DNA of 23,245 nt, from IMG/VR virus record IMGVR_UViG_3300022871_001708, positions 1-23,245 of that record. One strand, written 5' to 3'. The position numbers were made by a program, and so were the translations under genes. The notes beneath the pieces are model-generated. The model made no database searches and had not been told where the DNA came from. It saw nothing but the letters and a program-made list of their open reading frames with translations. This stretch comes from a virus. Below, in pieces: positions 5,526-13,912 of the stretch (position 1 is the first letter of the stretch; every line of letters begins with the position of its first letter).

Positions 5526-6761
5526 ATGCCATTAGCGATAGAAAACAATATATTCAACAGCGAACAGCTCAACTCAGGTCGTCCCCCCAAATATATCCTT
5601 CGGGACTACCAACGAGAAGCGACCGACGCCGCGCTACGATATTTTGCCGATGATAAACAGACCAATCCGGTTCTTATCGTCATGCCGACCGGTTCGGGGA
5701 AATCCCTGATAATCGCTTCGATTGCCGAGAGCGTGGACGGCGACCTTTTGGTATTCCAACCGACAAAGGAGATTCTCAAGCAGAACTATCAGAAGATGCT
5801 CGATTACGGCATCCAGGGAGTGCGAATCTATTCGGCGTCCCTGAACTCAAAGAAAATCGGCAAGATAACGCTTGCGACTATCGGTTCGGTAGTTCGGAAC
5901 ACCGAGTATTTCAAACACTTCAAATACGTACTGGTTGACGAAGCCCACCTTGTGAACGCAAAGGGCGGCATGTACAAGGACTTTCTGTCGGTTGTCGGAG
6001 AGAAGGTCATTGGCTTGACCGCTACGCCTTATCGGCTAAACGTCGATGGATATGGTGGTTGTATGCTCAAGTTTCTAACACGAACCCGCCCACGTGTGTT
6101 TAGTCGGGTAATCCACGTGACGCAAACAATCGACCTTTCAAGGCAAGGGTATTTTGCAAAGACAGAATACTATCCGATTGATGGATTCAAGCGGAGCAAG
6201 ATTAAACTTAATTCGACGGGCGCAAACTATGACGACCGTTCCGAGCGGGCTTATTACAAGGCAATCCATTTCGAGAAGGATGTACTCAGTGTCGTTGAAC
6301 GCATTCTTGCCGCTGGCAAGACGCGGATCCTTGTGTTCACTAAATTTGTAAAGGAAGCGCAGAATTTAGCCAAGAAACTCGGAAAGTCGGCGGCAGTTGT
6401 TAGCGGTGACATGAAGGCGAAGGAGAGAGACGATATAATTAACAGGTTCCGGTCGGGTAAAATAAAGGTTGTTGCCAACGTCGGAGTGTTGACCGTCGGA
6501 TTCGACTACCCAGAACTTGAAGTCGTTGTGATAGCGAGACCGACCCGCTCCCTTGCTCTCTACTATCAGATGATGGGACGTGCCGTCCGACCACACCCCG
6601 AAAAAGAATCCGCTTGGATTGTAGATATGTGCGGAAACCACGAGATATTTGGTCGCATGGAGAATTTGAGATTGGTAGAATATAAAGATAATATATGGCA
6701 CATTGTCTCGAATGGAAAAGAGCTAACAAACGTATATCTTGACGATATTATGAAGGATTAG
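5526..6761 (+). CDS. SF2 DEAH-box helicase
   Basis: An ATP-dependent DNA/RNA helicase or translocase of 411 residues. It has the Q-motif-like LRDYQREA (25-32), Walker A MPTGSGKS (53-60), DEAH box VDEAHLV (137-143), motif III LTATPYR (164-170), and C-terminal motifs including VLTVGFDYPELEVVVIARPT and QMMGRAVRPH (motif VI arginines). The layout matches the compact phage UvsW/RecG-like or type-III-res SF2 helicases used in recombination or replication. It starts with a close SD GGAG inside the methyltransferase remnant. The exact role is not deducible. Confidence 0.9.
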   Translation: MPLAIENNIFNSEQLNSGRPPKYILRDYQREATDAALRYFADDKQTNPVLIVMPTGSGKSLIIASIAESVDGDLLVFQPTKEILKQNYQKMLDYGIQGVRIYSASLNSKKIGKITLATIGSVVRNTEYFKHFKYVLVDEAHLVNAKGGMYKDFLSVVGEKVIGLTATPYRLNVDGYGGCMLKFLTRTRPRVFSRVIHVTQTIDLSRQGYFAKTEYYPIDGFKRSKIKLNSTGANYDDRSERAYYKAIHFEKDVLSVVERILAAGKTRILVFTKFVKEAQNLAKKLGKSAAVVSGDMKAKERDDIINRFRSGKIKVVANVGVLTVGFDYPELEVVVIARPTRSLALYYQMMGRAVRPHPEKESAWIVDMCGNHEIFGRMENLRLVEYKDNIWHIVSNGKELTNVYLDDIMKD

Positions 6762-6776
6762 AGAAAGGATTGTATT

Positions 6777-7199
6777 GTGAGCGAAATAGTAGAAAAATGC
6801 AAACAGATCGCCATCAAAGCGCATAGCGGTCAGATTAGAACGATTGGGGATGACAAGGGGAAGCCATACATCATCCACCCGGAACGGATAGCGGCGAGAT
6901 TCGACGACGAGATATTGCAGTCGGTTGCATGGTTGCACGATGTCATCGAAGACACGTCGATTACAGAGGGTCGCCTTTGGGGTCGTGGTATTCCGGCAGA
7001 GATAGTACATGCTGTTGTCGCCCTGACAAGGCGTAAGAACGAGAACTATTTCTATTTCATCCTGCGGGTCAAGAAGAATGAATACGCCCGGCAGGTCAAG
7101 ATAGCCGATATACACGATAACATACAGAGCCTGAGCGAGGGTTCGCTGAAGGATAAATATCGATTTGCTTCATATTATTTGAAACAGGAGGCGAAATGA
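6777..7199 (+). CDS. HD-domain hydrolase, RelA/SpoT- or MESH1-like
   Basis: A 140-residue single-domain protein, GTG start preceded by AAAGGA. It carries the signature of (p)ppGpp hydrolase HD domains: AHSGQIR (15-21), GKPYIIHPERIA (28-39, metal ligand H34), AWLHDVIEDT (51-60, ligands H54/D55 and the catalytic-type pair E58/D59) and VKIADIHDN (107-115, ligand D111). Length and motif order fit stand-alone MESH1/small alarmone hydrolases. No synthetase domain is present. It may degrade host alarmones during infection or act on another nucleotide; the substrate is inferred from family only. Confidence 0.82.
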   Translation: MSEIVEKCKQIAIKAHSGQIRTIGDDKGKPYIIHPERIAARFDDEILQSVAWLHDVIEDTSITEGRLWGRGIPAEIVHAVVALTRRKNENYFYFILRVKKNEYARQVKIADIHDNIQSLSEGSLKDKYRFASYYLKQEAK

Positions 7200-7444
7200 C
7201 AAGGAAACAGGTTATCGAACAGACAAAAGAACTTCTCGGTTGCGATAGCGCAAGGATTACAAAGACGCTTGGTAAATTTTTTCTAATCATAGAATACAAT
7301 CGGAATACGAAGGATGACATGGGACAATGGCATAAGAACGGCAAGCCTATCGATTTTGATTATATGGATGGTACGATCATCGCTTCCGGTTGGACATTGG
7401 GAAAAATATGGGAGGAAGTTAAACAGTATAAGGAGGGCAGATGA
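7196..7444 (+). CDS. Small hypothetical protein
   Basis: An 82-residue protein starting by ATGA overlap with the HD hydrolase, with a strong SD AGGAGG upstream. It looks like a compact alpha/beta protein (VIEQTKELLG, FFLIIEYNRNTKDDMG) ending in a helix (LGKIWEEVKQYKEG). I do not recognise it. Tight coupling on both sides suggests coexpression with the HD hydrolase and the HTH protein. Confidence 0.6.
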   Translation: MTRKQVIEQTKELLGCDSARITKTLGKFFLIIEYNRNTKDDMGQWHKNGKPIDFDYMDGTIIASGWTLGKIWEEVKQYKEGR

Positions 7445-7998
7445 AACTAATCACCAAGCTAAAGGCACTGTTCACCGGAAAGCCATTGCTCGGCGGAGCG
7501 ACTATACCGAAATTCCATAGCTTCTCATATTATGAGATAACTACCAAGAAATGGGTTTTCTATGTATTTCCGATAAATCTGCTTGCTCGGTGGTATCGGG
7601 CGATAGCGTATTACTTTTTAGGGTTTGGCATGGATCATCGCTATAAATCCGAGAGAGTGGTCTTTTTCTCAGGTGTCGAGGAGGGCAAGCGCCTTGCCAA
7701 AAAAGACACAATCGAAACGATTATGAGTATTCAGGTCAGATCGTATCTCACCGCCGAAGAGACAGCGGAGTATGTCCGATGTTCGACGGCACAAATCTAC
7801 AAGCTCATCAAGGAGAACAAAATCCCACACTCGAATGATTTCGGGCGGGTTATAATCCAGCGGGACGACATAGACTTTCTTTTTCACGAGACAAGAATGG
7901 GGTTGTTTGATACATTAGGATCACAACCTACGCCGGTTCTCAGGCAACGGACCGACAACAACGACGAGAACAAGGAGAAAACAGATGAGCGAATTTAG
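7441..7998 (+). CDS. Excisionase-type HTH protein with hydrophobic N-terminal part
   Basis: 185 residues, ATGA start with AAGGAGG. Residues about 102-148 form a HTH_17/excisionase-like domain: YLTAEETAEYVRCSTAQIYK then LIKENKIP and RVIIQRDDIDFLF, the pattern of winged MerR/Xis-like DNA-binding modules. The N-terminal 70 residues include an aromatic hydrophobic stretch (WVFYVFPINLLARWYRAIAY, 38-57) that could touch the membrane or pack as a separate domain. It probably binds DNA as a regulator. A role as true excisionase is unsupported because no integrase is in the window. Confidence 0.68.
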   Translation: MKLITKLKALFTGKPLLGGATIPKFHSFSYYEITTKKWVFYVFPINLLARWYRAIAYYFLGFGMDHRYKSERVVFFSGVEEGKRLAKKDTIETIMSIQVRSYLTAEETAEYVRCSTAQIYKLIKENKIPHSNDFGRVIIQRDDIDFLFHETRMGLFDTLGSQPTPVLRQRTDNNDENKEKTDERI

Positions 7999-8212
7999 GT
8001 TTTTGAACAACGCAACCCGGCTAATCACAACACTACTCGACCCACTTTCGTTTGTAACTCTACCGGATGACCGGAAGATAACATACCTCAAGTGGTGCAA
8101 GCGAGAGAAAAAACGCATGAACAATATCCGCAGATTAATGACGGACAGCACCCCGGCTGAAATAGTAATGGATTGGTCTGGTAGGATTTGCGTAGCAGAT
8201 GTAATGCAATAA
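7985..8212 (+). CDS. Small hypothetical protein
   Basis: 75 residues, overlapping the previous gene by 14 bases, with AAGGAG seven bases before ATG. It is basic in the middle (KWCKREKKRMNNIRRL). No recognisable family. It is the last gene before the transcription terminator at 8375-8410 and so closes the upstream gene block. Confidence 0.5.
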   Translation: MSEFRFLNNATRLITTLLDPLSFVTLPDDRKITYLKWCKREKKRMNNIRRLMTDSTPAEIVMDWSGRICVADVMQ

Positions 8213-8374
8213 ATATTTTGTAGTGTATATCGGGGCGAGAACAAATCCTACTTAACAATCGCTCAGATTTGCAATACAACAGGAATAATGAAACAACACA
8301 GAACAATAAGGAGTTACAAATGCGCCTCCCTATGTAATGGGCGACTGTTAAAACTACAAGTAAATACGCGCCTC
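8213..8374. other. Intergenic stretch upstream of terminator
   Basis: No convincing gene. A tiny frame AAGGAG-N7-ATG encoding MRLPM (8320-8337) and a frame opened by ATG 8288 that reads through the terminator hairpin are present, but neither is supported. I see no strong hairpin besides the terminator that follows. Confidence 0.5.
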
Positions 8375-8410
8375 AAAAAGGACCCTCCGCCTTGGGGAGG
8401 GTTCTTTTAT
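8375..8410 (+). terminator. Intrinsic terminator ending the early/middle block
   Basis: ACCCTCC (8382-8388) pairs with GGAGGGT (8396-8402) around a 7-base loop. It is followed by TCTTTTAT and preceded by an A run (CAAAAAGG), so it could also work in the other direction. It separates the gene block ending at 8212 from the late promoter and terminase genes. Confidence 0.85.
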
Positions 8411-8420
8411 AAAATAAACC

Positions 8421-8448
8421 TTGATTTTATTAATTTTTTGTGTATTAT
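8421..8448 (+). promoter_or_regulatory. Putative promoter of the packaging/late operon
   Basis: TTGATT (8421-8426), a 16-bp spacer and TATTAT (8443-8448) in a very AT-rich stretch directly after the terminator, about 30 bases before the terminase small subunit start. The -10 box could alternatively be TATAGT at 8446-8451 with longer spacing. Confidence 0.55.
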
Positions 8449-8476
8449 AGTATAGAGGAACAGAGGAGGGATTATC

Positions 8477-9124
8477 TTGGGAAGACCAGTAAAGCGAAAA
8501 TCTAAATCTACGAAACCTACAGAATCTGCAAAACAACCGACAAAAACCGAAGAAATCCCTACAAAAGCACCCGAAAACAATACAGAAACCACCAGAAAAC
8601 TGACTAAAAAGCAACAGTTGTTTGTTGACGCTTATGATGGAAATGCCACAAGTGCCGCAATAACAGCAGGTTACAGCAAAAGGTCAGCGCGCTCGATTGG
8701 CGCCGAAAACCTGACACGACCTCACGTAATAAAAGCAATAGATGATCGAGCATCGAAACATAGATCGGATATCATTGCGGATCGCAAGCGCCGGCAGGCT
8801 TTCTGGTCGGGTATCATGGAGGGGGAGATAAAGGACGACGTTGTTGTTGGTAGTGGCGAAAGCAGGCAGGCTATTCAGATTCCCCAAAAGATGATGAATC
8901 GACTGAAAGCCAGTGAGCTTCTCGGTCGCTCCGAGGGCGATTTCCTTGACCGACAAGAGTTATCGTTACCGGTTGAGACTAAAGAGGCGTTACGCGCCCT
9001 TTCGGTGTTCCGCGATGGCTTGAATATGGCGTTTACGCACCTCCCGGACGATGTTAAGAAGGAGATCGTACAGTTTATGAAGGAACAGGATGCAACAGAG
9101 GAAACAAAAGGAGATAACCAATGA
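8477..9124 (+). CDS. terS: Terminase small subunit
   Basis: Recognises phage DNA for packaging. After a basic, low-complexity N-terminal extension (residues 1-40, KRKSKSTKPTES) comes the Terminase_2-type core: LTKKQQLFVDAYDGNATSAA (42-61), then AGYSKRSARSIGAENLTRP (64-82). It ends in a C-terminal region expected to oligomerise. The start is TTG, fixed by GGAGG at 8465-8469 seven bases upstream. It is the first gene after the putative late promoter and is coupled by ATGA to the next small gene. Confidence 0.9.
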   Translation: MGRPVKRKSKSTKPTESAKQPTKTEEIPTKAPENNTETTRKLTKKQQLFVDAYDGNATSAAITAGYSKRSARSIGAENLTRPHVIKAIDDRASKHRSDIIADRKRRQAFWSGIMEGEIKDDVVVGSGESRQAIQIPQKMMNRLKASELLGRSEGDFLDRQELSLPVETKEALRALSVFRDGLNMAFTHLPDDVKKEIVQFMKEQDATEETKGDNQ

Positions 9125-9345
9125 GCAAAGTCAGATTTGAAACCACGGGCAAGCGACGCCGTGCCTATATAGGCGGTGCAATGATCGCCGGATACTATCC
9201 GCTTGGCGACACCGGTAAATGGTTGTGCGTATCACTCGACGGCACACAGAGCATTCAGAGAAATCACACGTTGGCTTCCGAGGACGAGTGCAAGCGCAAG
9301 ATAGAGGAGATGTGGACGGAGTTCGAGAAGAGGATGGGGAGGTAG
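9121..9345 (+). CDS. Small hypothetical protein
   Basis: 74 residues starting by ATGA overlap with the terminase small subunit, preceded by AAGGAG. It looks like a small beta-rich fold (RRAYIGGAMIAGYYPLGDTG, WLCVSLDG) with a C-terminal helix (CKRKIEEMWTEFEKRM). Not recognised; small genes between terminase subunits are common in phages. Confidence 0.6.
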   Translation: MSKVRFETTGKRRRAYIGGAMIAGYYPLGDTGKWLCVSLDGTQSIQRNHTLASEDECKRKIEEMWTEFEKRMGR

Positions 9346-9349
9346 AATT

Positions 9350-9514
9350 ATGACCAGAATCAAAATCTATACCGGCAGATCAGACCGAGATGAGCTTATC
9401 GCAATCTTGGTAAATAACGGACAGAAAGTCCACACCGAGATTATCAAGAGTGAATTAGCATACGATGACAAAGATTATTACGTATGCTTCGAGCCGGTTA
9501 AGGATGTGAAATAG
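9350..9514 (+). CDS. Very small hypothetical protein
   Basis: A 54-residue frame, MTRIKIYTGRSDRDELIAIL then VNNGQKVHTEIIKSE and DYYVCFEPVKDVK. ATG at 9350 has GGGAGG about 7 bases upstream. It exactly fills the gap between its neighbours, and its TAG overlaps the next GTG by one base (TAGTG). The beta-alpha-beta look and tight packing suggest a real gene of unknown function. Confidence 0.6.
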   Translation: MTRIKIYTGRSDRDELIAILVNNGQKVHTEIIKSELAYDDKDYYVCFEPVKDVK

Positions 9515-9696
9515 TGGACAGCGGATTCATGCACTTAGGATATGCAATCGGTCGCCACGACCACCGGACATGCCAAATTAGTTCGGTCTATATAAAGCCA
9601 GTACCCCTAAAATGGTATCAAGAGCTATGGCGGAAGCTATGTAATTTATGGCAATCAATCAAAACCCGCCCGCCGATGACAAATAAGGCAAAATGA
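9514..9696 (+). CDS. Very small hypothetical protein
   Basis: 60 residues from a GTG start overlapping the preceding stop, ending by ATGA overlap with the large terminase. Contains a Trp-rich basic segment (LKWYQELWRKLCNLWQSIKT) that would form an amphipathic helix. No family recognised. Support comes mainly from its precise fit between neighbours. Confidence 0.45.
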   Translation: MDSGFMHLGYAIGRHDHRTCQISSVYIKPVPLKWYQELWRKLCNLWQSIKTRPPMTNKAK

Positions 9697-11561
9697 ATCA
9701 ACCCGCAGACCAAAAATCCTTAGTATTACAACAGCTCGAAATGGTCGAGACCACCCACCACATCGGTGAACACATGAGGTTCATTGACTGGGTTCTCAAG
9801 AACTATAGGTTCAGGGAGGGCTTGCCGTTCTCGTTTGCACAGCACGAATATCTGAGACCGATTTATGAGTGCGACGCTAAGGAAATATGGGTTATGAAAA
9901 GCTCACAATGTGGCATATCTGAGTGGCTGTTCGCAAACGCCTTCTACATCGGATGTGAGTTGAATGCGAACGTGTTCTATGCCTTCCCCAAGAAAACCGA
10001 CATGCAGGTTATGGTACAAGAGCGGGTGAATCCCGTGATTAGTTTTTCTCCTATGTTATTAGAATTAATGTCCAAACACGATATTGTAAATAATTTAGAC
10101 CTAAAGCAATTAGGCAAGAACTATATTAATTTTAGAGGTTCTCAAAACTATTCGGCGATCAGTTCGATACAAGCGGACGCTGTTCTCTACGATGAGCTTG
10201 ACCGGATGATCCAAGGACACGTCGGTATTATTGAGAAGCGTGCCGATGCGAGCCCGTTACAACTCCAACGGGGCGTATCGACTCCGACCTTCGATGAATT
10301 TGGTATCCAGAAGAAATTTACGGGCGGTACTCAAAAGAGTTGGTTCATAAAGTGTCCACACTGCGGGAAGGAACAGACACCGACTTTCAACGGCAACCTT
10401 GTAAAGAGCCAACGGCGCGGTGTGCTATTCGTATGCGAAAGTTGTGGCGAGGAGATAGACCGACTTATGAGAGGTCGATACATTTCAGGCAACCCCGGCG
10501 CTCCCTATGAATCATTTCATATTAGCAAACTCTACACAGGGCGAACAGACCTTGACAAACTCTATCACCGATACGAACAGGCAATGCGCGGGGAGCTATT
10601 GGAATTAACACTTCAAGAGTTCTACAACGCCGATATGGGCGTGCCATATACACCCAAGGGCGCACAGTTGACCGATAATGACCTACTTGCATGTATCACC
10701 GAGACAAGCCATAAGAACGAAGATATATTGCGAAATACAACGATGGGCGTCGATATACAGGGTTCGCTACTTCGCATTGTGATCGAGAAGAGCGTCGATG
10801 AGAGCAAGCGCCGTGTTATTTTCAGAACTATAAAATATGCAAACTCAATTGAAAGCGATTTAGATAGACTTGCCGTGCTGATGGAAAGGCACGATGTCAA
10901 CCTTGCTATTCTCGATGCGCAACCGGAGACAAGGTTTGTTAAGGAATTTGCTAACAGATATCCGGGACGGGTTCTGATATGCTACTATCCAAATGACCGG
11001 CATCTCAAATCATTCTGTCATGTCGATTACGATAAACACACGGTCTCGGTCCACAGGACATCGTACATGGACAGGGTGCGCAATCTTGTTATGATGAGAA
11101 AAATCATACTCCCGGCTGACGCCCGATCGACACGGGACGTGTTCAAACATCTCAAAGCGCCGATTCGAGTGATCGTCGAGGACGAGAAAACCGGTGATCG
11201 ATATTCGACGTACATCAAAAAGACACCGGACGATTATTTCCATGCGTTTTTATATGCCGAGGTCGCGAAAGAGATAGAGGACGGATCGGTTGTCGATTTG
11301 GACTTGGGCGATCACGGCGAGCGGACTATCGAAGAAACATTCGAAAAGCAAAACCTCACGCCCGAAGATATTCGTAAATTGTATGGGGAGTGGTTTGTAA
11401 TACAAAAGCGATTGCATAGAAAACTTAGGCGCCCGCCGGAAGATAACGAGATACGGGCTGAACTTAACGTTTCGGAAGAAACATACGCTATAATTTATGA
11501 TTTAGTTAATGGCTTAGAAGACGATATATTTAACGTCCCGGGCTTAGAAAACTCGTATTAG
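9693..11561 (+). CDS. terL: Terminase large subunit (GpA type)
   Basis: ATP-driven DNA packaging motor and nuclease. 622 residues with FSFAQHEYLRPIYECDAKEI (47-66), the divergent Walker A MKSSQCGIS (68-76) typical of the GpA family, and Walker B AVLYDELDRM (163-172). A treble-clef zinc site follows (C221/C224 and C248/C251 in CPHCGKEQ and CESCGEEI). The C-terminal nuclease domain begins at MGVDIQGSLLRIVIE with its first acidic residue. It starts by ATGA overlap with the preceding small gene. Confidence 0.92.
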   Translation: MNQPADQKSLVLQQLEMVETTHHIGEHMRFIDWVLKNYRFREGLPFSFAQHEYLRPIYECDAKEIWVMKSSQCGISEWLFANAFYIGCELNANVFYAFPKKTDMQVMVQERVNPVISFSPMLLELMSKHDIVNNLDLKQLGKNYINFRGSQNYSAISSIQADAVLYDELDRMIQGHVGIIEKRADASPLQLQRGVSTPTFDEFGIQKKFTGGTQKSWFIKCPHCGKEQTPTFNGNLVKSQRRGVLFVCESCGEEIDRLMRGRYISGNPGAPYESFHISKLYTGRTDLDKLYHRYEQAMRGELLELTLQEFYNADMGVPYTPKGAQLTDNDLLACITETSHKNEDILRNTTMGVDIQGSLLRIVIEKSVDESKRRVIFRTIKYANSIESDLDRLAVLMERHDVNLAILDAQPETRFVKEFANRYPGRVLICYYPNDRHLKSFCHVDYDKHTVSVHRTSYMDRVRNLVMMRKIILPADARSTRDVFKHLKAPIRVIVEDEKTGDRYSTYIKKTPDDYFHAFLYAEVAKEIEDGSVVDLDLGDHGERTIEETFEKQNLTPEDIRKLYGEWFVIQKRLHRKLRRPPEDNEIRAELNVSEETYAIIYDLVNGLEDDIFNVPGLENSY

Positions 11562-11575
11562 AACGGAGGCTTATT

Positions 11576-13486
11576 GTGGGCAATAAAAAGCGAGACAACA
11601 GACGGAAACATAAAAATGGAAACGAGCAAGGGCACAACCCTAATCATAGTTCAGAGTTCGATGACCTTACAATGGATAAAGCGCTTGAGTTTTTGACCGA
11701 GGACAAGCCCGAGAACATGTCCTTGACCGAGGCGATCTTATGGGATCCATCCTTTGCAAAGTCATTCGACTCCAAACTTGATCAACTGTCAGATATGGGC
11801 GCCAAGAAAACATCGGACACGATGCGAACAATGCTATTGGAAATGATAGCACTATCGGACGCGGACTACATGGGCGGCGCAACCCGGATAGACTCAAAGG
11901 ACGGCGATGAAATAACATTAGAGCCGGACTATTTCGGGCGGCGGTGTCGATTCATGCGACAACTATCATTAGCCTTTCCCATTCGACTAATTATACAGCA
12001 CAAGCAACTGGGACTAAGTGAGTTTGCGCGGGTGGGCGGCGACGATACCGCCGGATTCATTCTCAAAAAGAAGTTGTCATCGGAGAGCGTCTCCAAGACG
12101 GAGAAAAAAGAGATGGAGGAGTGGACACAGAAAATCATCAGCGGACTGTTCGGGGTGTTCGGGAACAAGAGCGCCGATTTCGGTGCTGTCCTGAAAGCTG
12201 GCTACGAGGATATGATAGCGGTAAATCGGTTGACCTTCATCATTGATAACGACAAAAAGAATGAACCGATATTCATGTGGCTTGTGGACCCAACGCAAAT
12301 ACGAGAACTCGCGCCTACGAACTACACAACGCTTCGATGGGACGAAGATGAGTATAACAAGGCGCTGGCGGCGAACAAGTATGTCAAGCGCGATCCACCC
12401 AAAAATAGCTATATTGTCTACAAAGACCTTGGCAGTCAAATCCAAAAGGTAGAGGTGCCGGATAGGTCTATTGTTGTCTCAAAATTCAATCACACCACAA
12501 ACTACAAGCGGCTATTCGATGTTAATTCGGTGCTTGAGTATTCTGCCGAAGCCGCTATCGCGATGCTCAAAGCGTTCGCATACAACGAGGGGCAGATTGC
12601 GAATAACAGGACACCACTTGGTATGCTGACTATTAGCGGTGCGCAAGCCAAGATAGGCGATACGTCGTTACGGAAATTCAAAGAGCGGTTGTGGACATAC
12701 TTAGAGAATCCGAAAATGCGACATCGAATACCGATATTCGGCGGACCGACCGGCGTCGATGTGAAGTTCCTTAACTTCTTGGCAAGCAACCGGGACATCA
12801 TGTATCACGAATGGATTTCACTACTTATGACCATTTGTTGCCAATACACCGGCACGGATCCGAACGAACTCAACTTTGCGAGCCATCGGGACGCTGTATC
12901 GGGCAAGGATAAATTCAATCAGACTCCGATAGATGGTATTGTCGTCGAATCGATAAAACTCGGTCGAGACAACTATCTCCAGTTCTTTGTCAAAACGATC
13001 AACGATAGCAAGGTGATCCAGAAGATAACCGGACACGACGACTGGGAGTTTTTCGTCACCGGACTTATGGTCGAGAACAAATCCCTTAAATTAGATGTAC
13101 AAAACAAAGAGTTTTCGACAACGAAGTCCTTGCAAGAGATACGTGCGGAGAACGACGATGAGAAAATCGACATCGAGAAGTATCCTTTCGCCGAGATACC
13201 CGGCTTCGGAAACCCATCGGTTGCACAATGGTTTATGCAAAAAGAGCAGATGGAGCAAATGAAGGAACAGCAAGAACAGCAAGCCCAAATGGGCGGCGGC
13301 GAGGGTATGACGGGAGCAGGGGGCGCACCTGAAGGCGAGCAACCACCCGGCGGCGAGGAAGACGGGGGAATGATAACGCCAGAGGACGCCGCTTTGATAG
13401 AGAAGATGGGCGGCGGTGCTGACGAGGGCGAGGAGAAAACCGAGAAGCCCGTCAAGAAAAGCATTGTAATAGAGTTGGTAGGTTAA
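11576..13486 (+). CDS. Portal protein
   Basis: Dodecameric portal at the capsid vertex. 636 residues from a GTG start with GGAGG six bases upstream. Position directly after the large terminase and length support the call. Family-like stretches include FMWLVDPTQIRELAP, DRSIVVSKFNHTTNYKRLFD followed by SVLEYSAEAAIAMLKAF, and RHRIPIFGGPTG. The C-terminal 100 residues are low in complexity (QMEQMKEQQEQQAQMGGG, then Gly/Glu/Pro-rich). The N-terminal 30 residues are basic and probably disordered. Assignment rests on context plus general similarity, not on an invariant motif. Confidence 0.78.
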   Translation: MGNKKRDNRRKHKNGNEQGHNPNHSSEFDDLTMDKALEFLTEDKPENMSLTEAILWDPSFAKSFDSKLDQLSDMGAKKTSDTMRTMLLEMIALSDADYMGGATRIDSKDGDEITLEPDYFGRRCRFMRQLSLAFPIRLIIQHKQLGLSEFARVGGDDTAGFILKKKLSSESVSKTEKKEMEEWTQKIISGLFGVFGNKSADFGAVLKAGYEDMIAVNRLTFIIDNDKKNEPIFMWLVDPTQIRELAPTNYTTLRWDEDEYNKALAANKYVKRDPPKNSYIVYKDLGSQIQKVEVPDRSIVVSKFNHTTNYKRLFDVNSVLEYSAEAAIAMLKAFAYNEGQIANNRTPLGMLTISGAQAKIGDTSLRKFKERLWTYLENPKMRHRIPIFGGPTGVDVKFLNFLASNRDIMYHEWISLLMTICCQYTGTDPNELNFASHRDAVSGKDKFNQTPIDGIVVESIKLGRDNYLQFFVKTINDSKVIQKITGHDDWEFFVTGLMVENKSLKLDVQNKEFSTTKSLQEIRAENDDEKIDIEKYPFAEIPGFGNPSVAQWFMQKEQMEQMKEQQEQQAQMGGGEGMTGAGGAPEGEQPPGGEEDGGMITPEDAALIEKMGGGADEGEEKTEKPVKKSIVIELVG

Positions 13487-13492
13487 TCTGAT

Positions 13493-13729
13493 ATGTGCGC
13501 GCGGAAAATGACACTCGAGGAGTTCATGGATTTTGAAGGTGTAAGACGGCAACTATTCTGTCAAGGACTTATGAAGGAACTGCAAGACAAACCAACGAAA
13601 ATGTCGCCGGATAAAGTCAATAAATACGTACAGGACGCCTTAATGGAGAACATCAAAGAGATATACGAAGACGATCAGATAATCTATGCGAGAATCAAAA
13701 TGTCGGGTAACTATGGGGCGGGGAAATGA
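13493..13729 (+). CDS. Small hypothetical protein
   Basis: 78 residues, helical and acidic/basic mixed (LEEFMDFEGVRRQLFCQGLM, KVNKYVQDALMENIKEIYED). Follows the portal gene with only a weak SD. No recognised family. Its stop overlaps an ATG (13726) that opens a 59-codon frame running through the pseudoknot RNA. Confidence 0.55.
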   Translation: MCARKMTLEEFMDFEGVRRQLFCQGLMKELQDKPTKMSPDKVNKYVQDALMENIKEIYEDDQIIYARIKMSGNYGAGK

Positions 13730-13765
13730 ACGATTGTACCGACGCTATTCTTGCAAAAAAAGGAT

Positions 13766-13793
13766 TTGACTTTTTGGCTAAAATGTCTATATT
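13766..13793 (+). promoter_or_regulatory. Promoter of RNA cassette copy 2
   Basis: TTGACT (13766-13771), 16-bp spacer, TATATT (13788-13793). Matches the copy 1 promoter at 25 of 30 positions, with the identical block AAATGTCTATATTTA. The predicted start site near 13800 coincides with the first base of stem A. It gives the methyltransferase and SNF2 helicase genes their own transcription within the late region. Confidence 0.75.
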
Positions 13794-13799
13794 TAACAA

Positions 13800-13896
13800 T
13801 GTAAAGAGCAGGCGGGAATCACCCCGCAACAAAACCATTTTGATATTGAAAAGCCCTGACAAGCCCCAACGCTTGCTCTTTACAACAGGGCTTTTC
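13800..13896 (+). ncRNA. Pseudoknot leader RNA, copy 2 (upstream of amino-methyltransferase)
   Basis: Stem A pairs 13800-13810 with 13874-13884. Stem C pairs 13848-13858 with 13886-13896. Hairpin B pairs GCGGG (13812-13816) with CCCGC (13823-13827), identical to copy 1. A further hairpin CAAAA-CCA-TTTTG (13830-13842) lies in the same loop. The strand order A5', C5', A3', C3' is a pseudoknot with one base between the abutting stems. The loop between C5' and A3' is 15 bases in both copies, with shared AAGCC and ACGCT/CCGCT elements. SD GAGG (13904-13907) and ATG 13913 follow eight bases after the fold. Confidence 0.8.
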
Positions 13897-13912
13897 TCTA
13901 TTTGAGGTTATT

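Noticed and set aside
8288-8455. ORF starting at ATG 8288 after AGGAATA
   Set aside because: It reads straight through the terminator hairpin and the late promoter, and the product looks random.
13726-13905. 59-codon ORF (MNDCTDAILAKKG...) as an ordinary gene
   Set aside because: It runs across the promoter and pseudoknot RNA, has no counterpart peptide in the other cassette beyond MSIF, and is better explained as a coupled or chance frame.
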